Part shown: in pieces, positions 16,773 to 24,573 of the stretch
How the letters are laid out: every line of letters starts with the position of its first letter
Position numbering within the stretch: position 1 is the first letter of the stretch
Translations under genes and position numbers: made by a program
The notes under the pieces: generated by a model
Databases searched by the model: none
What the model was told of the DNA's origin: nothing
What the model saw: only the letters and a program-made list of their open reading frames with translations
NCBI RefSeq assembly: GCF_002803065.1
Contig: NZ_NNBL01000006.1
Location: 186,001 to 250,000 of the forward strand
Length of the DNA: 64,000 nt
Direction of reading: 5' to 3'
Source: Streptomyces sp. CB01635
Lineage (GTDB): Bacteria; Actinomycetota; Actinomycetes; Streptomycetales; Streptomycetaceae

Positions 16773-17792
16773 TCACCGGAGCGAGGCCCACAGCTTTCCG
16801 GCCTCCGGCTCGTTTGCGACGACACGGTTGGGGTCGGACGGCGCCGGAAGCACCGGCATCATCACTGTCTTCACCTCATCGGCCGACAGCCCCTTCAAGC
16901 TGCCCGCCAGGGCCTGGAGTTCGCCGAGGGAGTCGAGGCCGGTGTCCGTGGTGAGGCTTCCGGTGAGGGCGTCGGCGACCTTGTAGAGGCGGGCCGGGTT
17001 CGTCAGGAGATCGCTCTCCGAGACCTTCTCCACCAGCGCCTTGACCAGCTGCTGCTGGAGTTTGATGCGGCCGAGGTCGCTGCCGTCGCCGACGCCGTGC
17101 CGGGTGCGGGCGAAGGCGAGGGCCTGCTTGCCGTCGAGGTGGTGGTAGCCCGCGTCGAGCTGGAGGTGGCTCAGATCGTCATCGATGTCCTCGGTCGTCG
17201 TGACATCCACGCCGCCGAGCGCGTCCACGACCGACGCGAAGCCGGAGAAGTCGATCTCCAGATAGTGGTCCATGCGGACGCCGGTGAGCTTCTCCACCGT
17301 CTTCACGGCACAGACGGGACCACCCACGGAGTAAGCGCTGTTGAACATGGCGCCGTACGCGGCCTGCGTGGTGCCGCCGGACGAGGCCGGGCACGCGGGC
17401 CGCTCGACGAGAGTGTCGCGGGGGATGCTGACGACGGTCGCCGACGAGCGGCCGGCGGCGAGATGGACGACCATCGCGGTGTCCGAGCGGGCGCCCTCGC
17501 TGTGGCCGCCGCCGAGCGCGGAGTTCTTGCGGCCGCTGCGCGAGTCGGAGCCGAGGACGAGGATGTTCAGCGCCCCGACGGGCGGCGCGGTCGCCGAGGG
17601 CTCCGGCGTGGCCGGTGCCCGCTTCGGGGGCCGGTCGTCGCCGAGCGCGCTGTCGATGTCGACGCCCCGGATGTTGTGGTCCAGATGCCAGTACGCCCAT
17701 GCGGCCCCGCCCCCGGTGAGGACGAGCACGCAACCGGCCACGACACCGGCCGTCTTCACCAAACGCCCACGACGGCGCTGTATTCGCTTCAC
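16773..17792 (-). CDS. LytR-CpsA-Psr (LCP) family protein
   Basis: A 339-residue type II membrane protein: basic cytoplasmic N-terminus (VKRIQRRRGR), one TM helix (about 17-38), Pro-rich stalk, then the LCP domain (about 75-310) with ILVLGSDSRSG, SDTAMVVHL, SIPRDTLV and ALAFARTRHG. LCP proteins transfer glycopolymers such as teichoic acids onto peptidoglycan from lipid carriers. The GTG at 17792 is my start; an ATG at 17846 in the same frame reads through an A+T-rich stretch that looks like promoter DNA. Confidence 0.88.
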   Translation of the reverse strand: MKRIQRRRGRLVKTAGVVAGCVLVLTGGGAAWAYWHLDHNIRGVDIDSALGDDRPPKRAPATPEPSATAPPVGALNILVLGSDSRSGRKNSALGGGHSEGARSDTAMVVHLAAGRSSATVVSIPRDTLVERPACPASSGGTTQAAYGAMFNSAYSVGGPVCAVKTVEKLTGVRMDHYLEIDFSGFASVVDALGGVDVTTTEDIDDDLSHLQLDAGYHHLDGKQALAFARTRHGVGDGSDLGRIKLQQQLVKALVEKVSESDLLTNPARLYKVADALTGSLTTDTGLDSLGELQALAGSLKGLSADEVKTVMMPVLPAPSDPNRVVANEPEAGKLWASLR

Positions 17793-17889
17793 AGGGCGAA
17801 CATAAGTCGGAATTATTACAACGGTAAACCAGTTGGACGCCGTCATTCGGGAATCTCAGACGGTTCTCACGCCCCGGGACGATGCCGCC

Positions 17890-18147
17890 TCAGGCGGGAG
17901 CGACCGCCTCGAACCGCCACCGATGCACCGTCCGGGTCACCAACTCGCCCTCAGGGTCGGGAAGTTCGGGCAGCTCGGCTTCGTACGCCGCGTCCCACCA
18001 GGTGATGACGAGGACCCGGTCCTGCGGGGCACGGAAGAACTCGCGCCGCAGCGGCTCGGCCGCGAGGACCTGCCCCCGCGCCCAGGCGAGCAGCTCCTCG
18101 CCCCGCCCCTCGGCCGCCCGGGCCTCCCACATCAGCGCGACGGTCAT
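17890..18147 (-). CDS. Small conserved protein translationally coupled to tsaD
   Basis: An 85-residue protein, MTVALMWEARAAEGRGEELL at the start, with VLVITWWDAAYEAELPELP and VHRWRFEAV. The size and the alternating pattern suggest a ferredoxin-like alpha/beta monooxygenase-type barrel (inference). Its ATG overlaps the tsaD stop (ATGA), so it should be made with TsaD. I do not recognise a named family. Confidence 0.75.
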   Translation of the reverse strand: MTVALMWEARAAEGRGEELLAWARGQVLAAEPLRREFFRAPQDRVLVITWWDAAYEAELPELPDPEGELVTRTVHRWRFEAVAPA

Positions 18148-19241
18148 GAGTACAGGTTGTCCTTCGCGACCTCGTGCACATGGTCGTGGTCGTGCGTCTG
18201 CCCCGGCACGTGCGTCTCCGTCACGGGCAGCGACGAGTCGGCCGACAGGTCCCAGGCGGACGCGGACCGGTTGCGCGCCACCATCTCGGCGCCGAGGGCC
18301 GCGACCATCGCGCCGTTGTCCGTGCACAGCTTGGGCCGCGGCACGCGCAGCCGGATCCCGGCGGCCTCGCACCGCTCCTGGGCCAGGGCCCGCAGCCGCG
18401 AGTTGGCGGCCACACCGCCGCCGATCATGAGGTGGTCGACGCCCTCGTCCTTGCAGGCGCGCACGGCCTTGCGGGTCAGCACGTCGACGACGGCCTCCTG
18501 GAAGGACGCCGAGACATCCCGGACCGGAACGTCCTCACCGGCGGCGCGCTTCGCCTCGATCCAGCGCGCGACGGACGTCTTCAGGCCGGAGAAGGAGAAG
18601 TCGTACGCGGGGTCACGCGGCCCGGTGAGCCCACGCGGGAAGGTGATCGCGTTCGGGTCGCCCTCCTTCGCGTACCGGTCGATGACGGGACCGCCGGGGA
18701 AGCCGAGGTTCAGCACCCGGGCGATCTTGTCGAAGGCCTCGCCCGCCGCGTCGTCGATGGTCGCGCCGAGGGGCCGCACGTCGGACGTGATGTCGGAGGA
18801 GAGCAGCAGCGACGAGTGCCCGCCGGAGACGAGCAGCGCCATCGTGGGCTCGGGCAGCGGCCCGTGCTCCAGCTGGTCCACGCAGATGTGCGAGGCGAGG
18901 TGGTTCACGCCGTAGAGCGGCTTGCCGAGCGCGTACGCGAACGCCTTGGCCGCCGAGACGCCCACGAGGAGCGCGCCCGCGAGCCCCGGGCCCGCGGTGA
19001 CGGAGATCCCGTCCAGGTCGGAGGCGGCGACCCCGGCGTCCTTCAGGGCGCGCTCGATGGTCGGCACCATGGCTTCCAGGTGCGCGCGCGAGGCGACCTC
19101 GGGGACGACGCCGCCGAAGCGGGCGTGCTCGTCGACGCTGGAGGCGACCGCGTCGGCGAGCAGCGTGTGGCCGCGGACGATGCCGACACCGGTCTCGTCG
19201 CAGGAGGTCTCGATGCCGAGGACGAGCGGTTCGTCAGCCAT
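18144..19241 (-). CDS. tsaD: tRNA N6-adenosine threonylcarbamoyltransferase TsaD
   Basis: A 365-residue ASKHA-fold protein (Kae1/YgjD) that moves the threonylcarbamoyl group onto A37 of ANN-decoding tRNAs, forming t6A. VLGIETSCDETGVGIV opens the protein; the metal motif is NHLASH (His114, His118); VSGGHSSLLL and the C-terminal DNGAMVAALG complete the site. It works with TsaB, TsaE and TsaC; tsaB and rimI lie directly upstream and tsaE is 1.7 kb away. It overlaps rimI by 8 bp. The C-terminus ends with a His/Asp-rich tail (QTHDHDHVHEVAKDN). Confidence 0.97.
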   Translation of the reverse strand: MADEPLVLGIETSCDETGVGIVRGHTLLADAVASSVDEHARFGGVVPEVASRAHLEAMVPTIERALKDAGVAASDLDGISVTAGPGLAGALLVGVSAAKAFAYALGKPLYGVNHLASHICVDQLEHGPLPEPTMALLVSGGHSSLLLSSDITSDVRPLGATIDDAAGEAFDKIARVLNLGFPGGPVIDRYAKEGDPNAITFPRGLTGPRDPAYDFSFSGLKTSVARWIEAKRAAGEDVPVRDVSASFQEAVVDVLTRKAVRACKDEGVDHLMIGGGVAANSRLRALAQERCEAAGIRLRVPRPKLCTDNGAMVAALGAEMVARNRSASAWDLSADSSLPVTETHVPGQTHDHDHVHEVAKDNLYS

Positions 19242-19758
19242 TTTCGGTTCCTTGTACGGGTGTCACGGAGGTCGAGGGGTCGGTCAGACGCATCACGAGC
19301 GCGTCCACGTTGCCCGGCTGGTAGTAGCCGCGGCGGAAGCCGATGGGCTCGAAGCCGAAGCGCTGGTAGAGCTTCTGCGCCCGGGTGTTGTCGACCCGCA
19401 CCTCGAGCGTCACCTCGGAGCACTCGAAGTCGGTCGCGTGGCGCAGCAGGACGGTGAGGAGCCGGGCGCCGAGCCCGGTGCCCCACTGGTCACGGGCGAC
19501 GGCGATGGTCTGCACGTCGGCCCCCACGCCGGAGCCGCCTTCGTAGTCCGTGCCGGACGCGGCGAGGCCCGCGTACCCGACGAGACGGTCGCCGTCGTGG
19601 GCGACGACATAACGGCGGGTCGACCCGGCGCCACGCGCGTGCGCGAGCTCGGACCAGAACATGCCGCGGGACCACGCGTCGTCCGGGAAGAGATCCTTCT
19701 CGAGCGCGTGCACGGATTCGATGTCCCACCAGCGCATCTCGCGCAGAGCCGCGCTCAC
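19234..19758 (-). CDS. rimI: Ribosomal protein S18-alanine N-acetyltransferase RimI
   Basis: A 174-residue GNAT protein. The acetyl-CoA motif is around TIAVARDQWGTGLGARLL, followed by EVRVDNTRAQKLYQRFGFEPIG, which is diagnostic for RimI. It acetylates the N-terminus of S18 and possibly other proteins. The GTG at 19758 overlaps the tsaB stop (GTGA) and gives a RimI of normal size; the frame continues upstream only as antisense/out-of-frame sequence of tsaB. Confidence 0.93.
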   Translation of the reverse strand: MSAALREMRWWDIESVHALEKDLFPDDAWSRGMFWSELAHARGAGSTRRYVVAHDGDRLVGYAGLAASGTDYEGGSGVGADVQTIAVARDQWGTGLGARLLTVLLRHATDFECSEVTLEVRVDNTRAQKLYQRFGFEPIGFRRGYYQPGNVDALVMRLTDPSTSVTPVQGTENG

Positions 19759-20417
19759 TTCGGGGTGACCACCTTGTAGTTCTTGGGCACCTGCGCGTCG
19801 GGCCGGCGCAGATACAGGGGTCGCGGCGCGTCGAGCTCCTCGCCGGCCGCGAGCTTCTCGGCGGCGAGCGAGGCGAGGGCGGCCGCCGACACGTTCTCGG
19901 GGGCGCGCGCGTCCGGGAACGTGTCCGGGTACAGCACGGCACCGGCGCCGACCGCGGGAAGGCCCGCGACCTGCTCGGCGATGTCGGCGGGGCGGTCGAC
20001 GGCGGGCTCGGTGACCCGGGTGCGCGGATCCTCGTAGCGCGCCCAGTACACCTCCTTGCGCCGCGCGTCCGTGGCGACGACGAAGGGGCCGTCCAAGGAG
20101 GCGTCCTCGGCGCCGTACGCGAGCCCGTCCAGCGTGCACAGACCGTGGACGGGCACACCGAGCGCGAGGCCGAAGGTGTCGGCGGTCATCAGGCCGACGC
20201 GGAGGCCGGTGTAGGGGCCGGGGCCCACGCCGACGACGATGCCGGTGACGGCGTCGAGTCCGACGCCGGCCTCGGCGAGTACCCGGTCGACGGCGGGCAG
20301 CAGCAGTTCCCCGTGCCGACGGGCATCCACCTGACTCGATGCGGCGACGACGGAGGAGCCGTCGTGCAGGGCGACGGTGACGGCGGGGGTGGCGGTATCC
20401 AGCGCGAGCAGCAGCAC
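19755..20417 (-). CDS. tsaB: tRNA t6A biosynthesis protein TsaB
   Basis: A 220-residue ASKHA-fold protein (YeaZ) that dimerises with TsaD as scaffold for t6A formation. MLLLALDTATPAVTVALHDG at the start, VGVGPGPYTGLRVGLMTA (about 65-82) and the short family length show this. First gene of the tsaB-rimI-tsaD unit, coupled by a 4-nt overlap. Divergent from an exported LDT-like protein. Confidence 0.94.
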   Translation of the reverse strand: MLLLALDTATPAVTVALHDGSSVVAASSQVDARRHGELLLPAVDRVLAEAGVGLDAVTGIVVGVGPGPYTGLRVGLMTADTFGLALGVPVHGLCTLDGLAYGAEDASLDGPFVVATDARRKEVYWARYEDPRTRVTEPAVDRPADIAEQVAGLPAVGAGAVLYPDTFPDARAPENVSAAALASLAAEKLAAGEELDAPRPLYLRRPDAQVPKNYKVVTPK

Positions 20418-20525
20418 ACAAACAGCCTACGGCTCCGGCGCCCCGCCCACGGCCGCCCCGGTGAGCCGCACGCCTGCTGCTACCGTCACCACAAAGACGT
20501 ACGGGCAGGAGAGGTGGGCACACAG

Positions 20526-21080
20526 GTGGCACGGAGCAGCTCGGGATTCGTGGCCGGGCTCACCGCGGCGGCGCTCGCCGTGGTCGGCTTCCTCACCTAC
20601 CAGGCTTCGGCCAGCGCGCCGGACAGCCTGGCCCCGCCGGAGACCGCGGAATCCCCTTCCACGGCCGCGTCCCACTCCCCCGAGGAGAAGAAGGACCGGA
20701 CGGAGGTACCCGAGCAGTCCGGCACCGGTGAGCGGGTCGTCTACTCCGTGAGCGACGACCGGGTGTGGCTGATCGCGGAGGGCGGCAAGGCGCAGCGCAC
20801 CTTCAAGGTGACGCCGAGCACCGTGAACCCGCCGGCCGGGAAGTACCTGGTGACGTCGCGCTCGGCTGCGATCACCGGCAGCGACGGTGTGCCGATCGAG
20901 CACGTGGTGCGGTTCGCGAATGTCGACGGCGTCACGATCGGCTTCAGCGCCGCGGTCGACGGCTCGATCCCGGCACCGGACCCGGCCAAGAAGACGGGCG
21001 GCATCCGCGAGAGGCGGGCGGACGGCGACGCGATGTGGGAGTTCGCGACGATCGGCAAGAAGATCGTCGTGGTCCAGTAG
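20526..21080 (+). CDS. Exported protein resembling an L,D-transpeptidase without its catalytic Cys
   Basis: A 184-residue protein with a single N-terminal TM/signal segment (GFVAGLTAAALAVVGFLTY) and a Ser/Thr/Glu-rich linker to about residue 70. The rest looks like a shrunken YkuD domain: VWLIAEGGKAQRTFKVTPST, PPAGKYLVTSR, IEHVVRFANV and GGIRERRADGDAMWEFATIG then KKIVVV. In true L,D-transpeptidases the last block reads GCxR; here the Cys is Gly, and the partner His is missing. GTG 20526 is preceded by GGAGAGG; GTG 20514 is an alternative. Family assignment is my inference. Confidence 0.7.
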   Translation: MARSSSGFVAGLTAAALAVVGFLTYQASASAPDSLAPPETAESPSTAASHSPEEKKDRTEVPEQSGTGERVVYSVSDDRVWLIAEGGKAQRTFKVTPSTVNPPAGKYLVTSRSAAITGSDGVPIEHVVRFANVDGVTIGFSAAVDGSIPAPDPAKKTGGIRERRADGDAMWEFATIGKKIVVVQ

Positions 21081-21115
21081 GACCCTCCGTCACCTGACCC
21101 ACGCCACAGAAACGC

Positions 21116-21319
21116 TCACGCGGCATCACGCCGCTCCTCACCGGCTTCCTCCCCCCTGCCCTCCCCCTGCTCAACGGGCGGAGTGGAGATGGCGGAAGCG
21201 GCGGCGCAGGACGCGAGCAGATCGCTCATGGACAGCCCCGAGGCGGAGATCCCGGACATGTCCCCGTGCCCCGGCGCCACACGGGGCTGCTGCGGCACGT
21301 CACGTTCTGAAGCCGACAT
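21116..21319 (-). CDS. Small hypothetical protein behind an iron-box-like palindrome
   Basis: A 67-residue protein, MSASERDVPQQPRVAPGHGD, with central SASGLSMSDLLASCAAASAI and a charged tail. A very good ribosome-binding site (AGGAGG, 21330-21325) lies 5 nt before the ATG, which argues the gene is real. I do not recognise a family; the amphipathic middle with one Cys might be a helix. A palindrome (21349-21364) lies about 30 bp upstream. It follows tsaE on the same strand. Confidence 0.68.
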   Translation of the reverse strand: MSASERDVPQQPRVAPGHGDMSGISASGLSMSDLLASCAAASAISTPPVEQGEGRGEEAGEERRDAA

Positions 21320-21348
21320 GGATGCCTCCTGGGCTCCGGGGCAGCAAA

Positions 21349-21364
21349 GTTAGGTAGACCTAAC
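21349..21364. promoter_or_regulatory. Iron-box-like palindrome
   Basis: GTTAGGT-AG-ACCTAAC, a perfect 7-2-7 inverted repeat. The half-site TTAGGT is that of DtxR/IdeR/DmdR iron boxes, but the spacing is shorter than the 19-bp consensus. It lies 30 bp upstream of the 67-codon gene and about 90 bp past tsaE. Confidence 0.5.
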
Positions 21365-21454
21365 CAGGACTGGTATCCATGTGACCACGCGGAGCGCGCG
21401 CCGCGCAACATTTTGCCGACGCCATGTCGGAACGTTCGGGTGAAGGTACGAGAG

Positions 21455-21970
21455 TCAGGCGGCCAGAGCCTCCAGGCCCGCGCCGGCCCAGCGCGCCCCG
21501 AGGCCACGCAACGTCACCGAGCGCACCTCGTCGTCGGTGTCCCCCGTGGCGCGGTGGATGACGACATGGAGCCGGTCGTCGGCGAGGTCCTCCACCTTGC
21601 CGTCGCCCCACTCGACGACGATCACGGAGTCGGTCAGCGAGACGTCGAGGTCGAGGTCCTCCATCTCGTCGAGTCCGCCCCCGAGCCGGTACGCGTCCAC
21701 GTGCACGAGGGCGGGCCCGTCGCCGAGCGGCGGGTGGACGCGGGCGATGACGAAGGTCGGAGAGGTCACGGCGCCCCGCACACCGAGGCCCTCGCCGAGC
21801 CCGCGGGTCAGCGTGGTCTTGCCCGCGCCCAGCTCGCCGGTGAGCATCACAAGGTCACCAGGGCGCAGCAGCTTGGCCAGGCGACGGCCCAAGTCCCCCA
21901 TGTGGGCGGGCGAGTTGACGGTGATCGAGGCGGTGGCGGCGTCAGCTGCCGGGCTGTGCGGTGTCTCCAT
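21455..21970 (-). CDS. tsaE: tRNA t6A biosynthesis ATPase TsaE
   Basis: A 171-residue P-loop ATPase (YjeE) needed to recycle the TsaB-TsaD complex in t6A synthesis. Walker A is TGELGAGKTTL (about 44-54); TSPTFVIARV and VHVDAYRLGG follow as in the family, and VIVVEWGDGKVEDL is the late conserved block. Its start overlaps the hydrolase gene upstream by 29 bp; a later in-frame ATG (residue 24) cannot be excluded. Confidence 0.93.
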   Translation of the reverse strand: METPHSPAADAATASITVNSPAHMGDLGRRLAKLLRPGDLVMLTGELGAGKTTLTRGLGEGLGVRGAVTSPTFVIARVHPPLGDGPALVHVDAYRLGGGLDEMEDLDLDVSLTDSVIVVEWGDGKVEDLADDRLHVVIHRATGDTDDEVRSVTLRGLGARWAGAGLEALAA

Positions 21971-23147
21971 AACTTCCCACGGTAGCCCCTGCGGGAACGG
22001 CTCCCGTGCGCGCGAGGAGGTCGGCCAGCCGGTCGGTGACGGCCTCGGGGTGCTCCAGCATCACCAGGTGCCCGGCGTCGGGCACGAGCACCAGCTCGGC
22101 GTCGGGCAGCAGCCCGGCGATGGCCTCGCTGTGCTCACTGGGGGTGACGAGATCCTGGTCGCCGGCCAGTACGAGTACGGGGAGCTGCGCGAACCGCTCG
22201 ATGGCCTCGCTCTTCTCGTGCTCCTGAAAGGCGGGGTAGAACTCGGCGACGACGTCGATCGGCGTGCTCTCGATCATGCGCTCGGCGAAGCGGGCGACGG
22301 CGGGATCGACGTCACGCGAGGCGAACGAGTAGCGCTTGATGATGCCGGCGAACAGGTCGGCGGTGGCGCGGCGCCCCTTCTCCACCAGGTCGGCGCGCTG
22401 GCCCAGAATCTTCAGGACGCCGGGGAGCACGCGCCGCACGGCGTTGACGCCGACCACGGGCAGCCCGTAGCTGACCTCGCCGAGCCTGCCGGAGGAGGTC
22501 CCGACGAGAGCGACGCCGACGACGCGCTCGGCCACGAGCTCGGGAAACTGGTCGGCGAACGCCATCACGGTCATGCCGCCCATGGAGTGCCCGACGAGGA
22601 CGAGTGGCCCTTCGGGGGCGGCTGCGTCGATGACGGCCTTCAGGTCGCGCCCGAGCTGATCGATGGTGACGTCGGGCCCGCCGTCGGCCTGCTCGACCCC
22701 GCGCCCGGACCGCCCGTGGCTGCGCTGATCCCAGTAGACGGAACGCACCACGCCCCGCAGGGCGGCACGCTGGAAATGCCAGGAGTCCTGGTTGAGGCAG
22801 TACCCGTGACTGAATACCACGGTGACCGGCGCGGGCGCCTTGCGACCGAAAAGCCGGAGCCTGCGAGGTGCGGCACCGCCCTCGGACTCCACTTCCTCGA
22901 CCTCGTAATAGAGCTCGGTGCCGTCCCCGGCGCAGGCCTTGCCGGGGGTGCCGCGCAGGGACCCGAACGGGCCGGAGGCATCCAGCGCGAGCCGCGCCTT
23001 CCTGCGCATGCCGCGGCCGACGGTGAGCCGCTCGACGGCGACACCGGCCGCGGCACCGGCCGCGACGACGCCTATCGCGGCGCCGGCGAGCCCGGCGACC
23101 CGCCAGCTCGCGACACCCGCCGCGGCCTCGGCGCTGCTCTCACCCAC
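21942..23147 (-). CDS. Alpha/beta hydrolase, membrane-anchored
   Basis: A 401-residue protein with an N-terminal hydrophobic segment (VAGLAGAAIGVVAAGAAAGV) and an alpha/beta hydrolase fold. VVFSHGYCLN is the oxyanion region, GHSMGG holds the nucleophile Ser188, DQDLV and the late PDAGHLVMLEHP supply Asp and His. Substrate unknown. The GTG at 23147 is chosen because GGAGGAG (23160-23153) lies 5 nt upstream; it overlaps the alr stop by 8 bp. The alr-hydrolase-tsaE order is conserved in Streptomyces. Confidence 0.88.
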   Translation of the reverse strand: MGESSAEAAAGVASWRVAGLAGAAIGVVAAGAAAGVAVERLTVGRGMRRKARLALDASGPFGSLRGTPGKACAGDGTELYYEVEEVESEGGAAPRRLRLFGRKAPAPVTVVFSHGYCLNQDSWHFQRAALRGVVRSVYWDQRSHGRSGRGVEQADGGPDVTIDQLGRDLKAVIDAAAPEGPLVLVGHSMGGMTVMAFADQFPELVAERVVGVALVGTSSGRLGEVSYGLPVVGVNAVRRVLPGVLKILGQRADLVEKGRRATADLFAGIIKRYSFASRDVDPAVARFAERMIESTPIDVVAEFYPAFQEHEKSEAIERFAQLPVLVLAGDQDLVTPSEHSEAIAGLLPDAELVLVPDAGHLVMLEHPEAVTDRLADLLARTGAVPAGATVGSYGDTAQPGS

Positions 23148-24300
23148 GTGCCGCTCCTCCGTCCACATAGACGCGCGGAACACGCGCCCCGATCCGGGTG
23201 ACGATCTCGTACGCGATGGTGCCGGCGGCCTGCGCCCAGTCCTCGGCGGTCGGCTCGCCCCGGTCGCCGGGCCCGAACAGCACGGCCTCGTCCCCGGCCC
23301 TCAGCTCGTCGCCGCCGAGATCGACGACGAACTGGTCCATGGCGACGCGTCCGGCGACGGTCCGCAACTTGCCCCCGATGAGTACGGGCCCGGTCCCCGA
23401 GGCATGCCGGGGAATCCCGTCCCCGTACCCGAGGGGGACAAGCCCCAGGGTGGTCTCGCCCGGGGTGACGTAGTGATGCCCGTAACTGACGCCGAGCCCG
23501 CCCGGGGCGTGCTTCACCAGGGCGAGCGAGGCCGACAGGGTCATGACGGGCCGCAGCCCGAAGTCCTCGGGGGTGCCGATCTCGGGGCTGGGCGAGATCC
23601 CGTACATGGCGATGCCGGGCCGCACCAGATCGAAATGGGTCTCGGGCAGCGTCAGAGTCCCCGGCGAATTCGCGATGTGCCGGACCTCGGGCCGAACCCC
23701 GGCCCCTTCCGCAAAGGAGACCATCTCGCGAAATCGATCCAACTGAGCGGCAATCGACGGATGCCCCGGCTCATCGGCGCAGGCGAAATGGGACCAGAGC
23801 CCGGAAACGACAACAAGCCCCTCGCGCTCCGCGGCAACGGCAGAACGCACAAGCTCGGGCCAGTCACCAGGCAGACACCCATTACGTCCGAGCCCCGTAT
23901 CGGCCTTCAACTGAATACGAGCGGGACGCCCCACCACCCGAGCCGCAGCAACAACCTCGTCCAGAGCCCACATACCACTCACGGACATGTCGAGATCGGC
24001 CTCGATGCCCTCGCGCCAGGGCCCGCCGGGCGTCCACAGCCAGCACATGACGCGCCCCTCGATCCCCGCGGCACGCACCGCGAGGGCCTCCTCGGGCGTG
24101 GCCGTACCGATCCAGGTGGCACCGGCCTCCCGCGCGGCGCGCGCGCAGGGAATCATGCCGTGGCCGTAGGCATCAGCCTTGACCACAGCCATGAACTCGG
24201 CCCCGGGCGCACGATCGCGCAGGGACCGCACATTGGCCCGCAGAGCGGCCAGATCGATCTCGGCCCGGGCACGGCCCACGGCAGGTGCTCTCTCAGTCAT
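23140..24300 (-). CDS. alr: Alanine racemase
   Basis: A 386-residue PLP enzyme that makes D-alanine for peptidoglycan. The PLP lysine is Lys41 in FMAVVKADAYGHG; the TIM barrel is followed by a beta domain with the second catalytic Tyr in AMYGISP, and GHHYVTPGETTLGLVPLGYGDG is also conserved. First gene of the alr-hydrolase-tsaE unit. Confidence 0.95.
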   Translation of the reverse strand: MTERAPAVGRARAEIDLAALRANVRSLRDRAPGAEFMAVVKADAYGHGMIPCARAAREAGATWIGTATPEEALAVRAAGIEGRVMCWLWTPGGPWREGIEADLDMSVSGMWALDEVVAAARVVGRPARIQLKADTGLGRNGCLPGDWPELVRSAVAAEREGLVVVSGLWSHFACADEPGHPSIAAQLDRFREMVSFAEGAGVRPEVRHIANSPGTLTLPETHFDLVRPGIAMYGISPSPEIGTPEDFGLRPVMTLSASLALVKHAPGGLGVSYGHHYVTPGETTLGLVPLGYGDGIPRHASGTGPVLIGGKLRTVAGRVAMDQFVVDLGGDELRAGDEAVLFGPGDRGEPTAEDWAQAAGTIAYEIVTRIGARVPRVYVDGGAARG

Positions 24301-24573
24301 CGTGCGCCCAGTGTCTCAGAGCCCTCCGACACCCCCACGTGACCACCACTCCCCAAACCCCCCACACCCACTCAAATCACCAAGCCGCCGGCCACCCCAC
24401 AGCGAAGAACCCAAGACCGCCCGCCACCCGCCCGACGCCCCGGACGGGACGAGACCCCCACCGGCAGCGAGCACGTACATCCCGGGTCGGCCCCGCCACA
24501 AAGACGGCGAAGCGCCCTCACGGAGCGAAGCAGAGGCCCACCGAGCCAAGCCCAACCCAGCCCGAGCCCCGCC

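Noticed and set aside
17793..17846. Upstream ATG as the LCP protein start
   Set aside because: It lacks a ribosome-binding site and reads through A+T-rich DNA more like a promoter; GTG 17792 gives the expected basic N-terminus.
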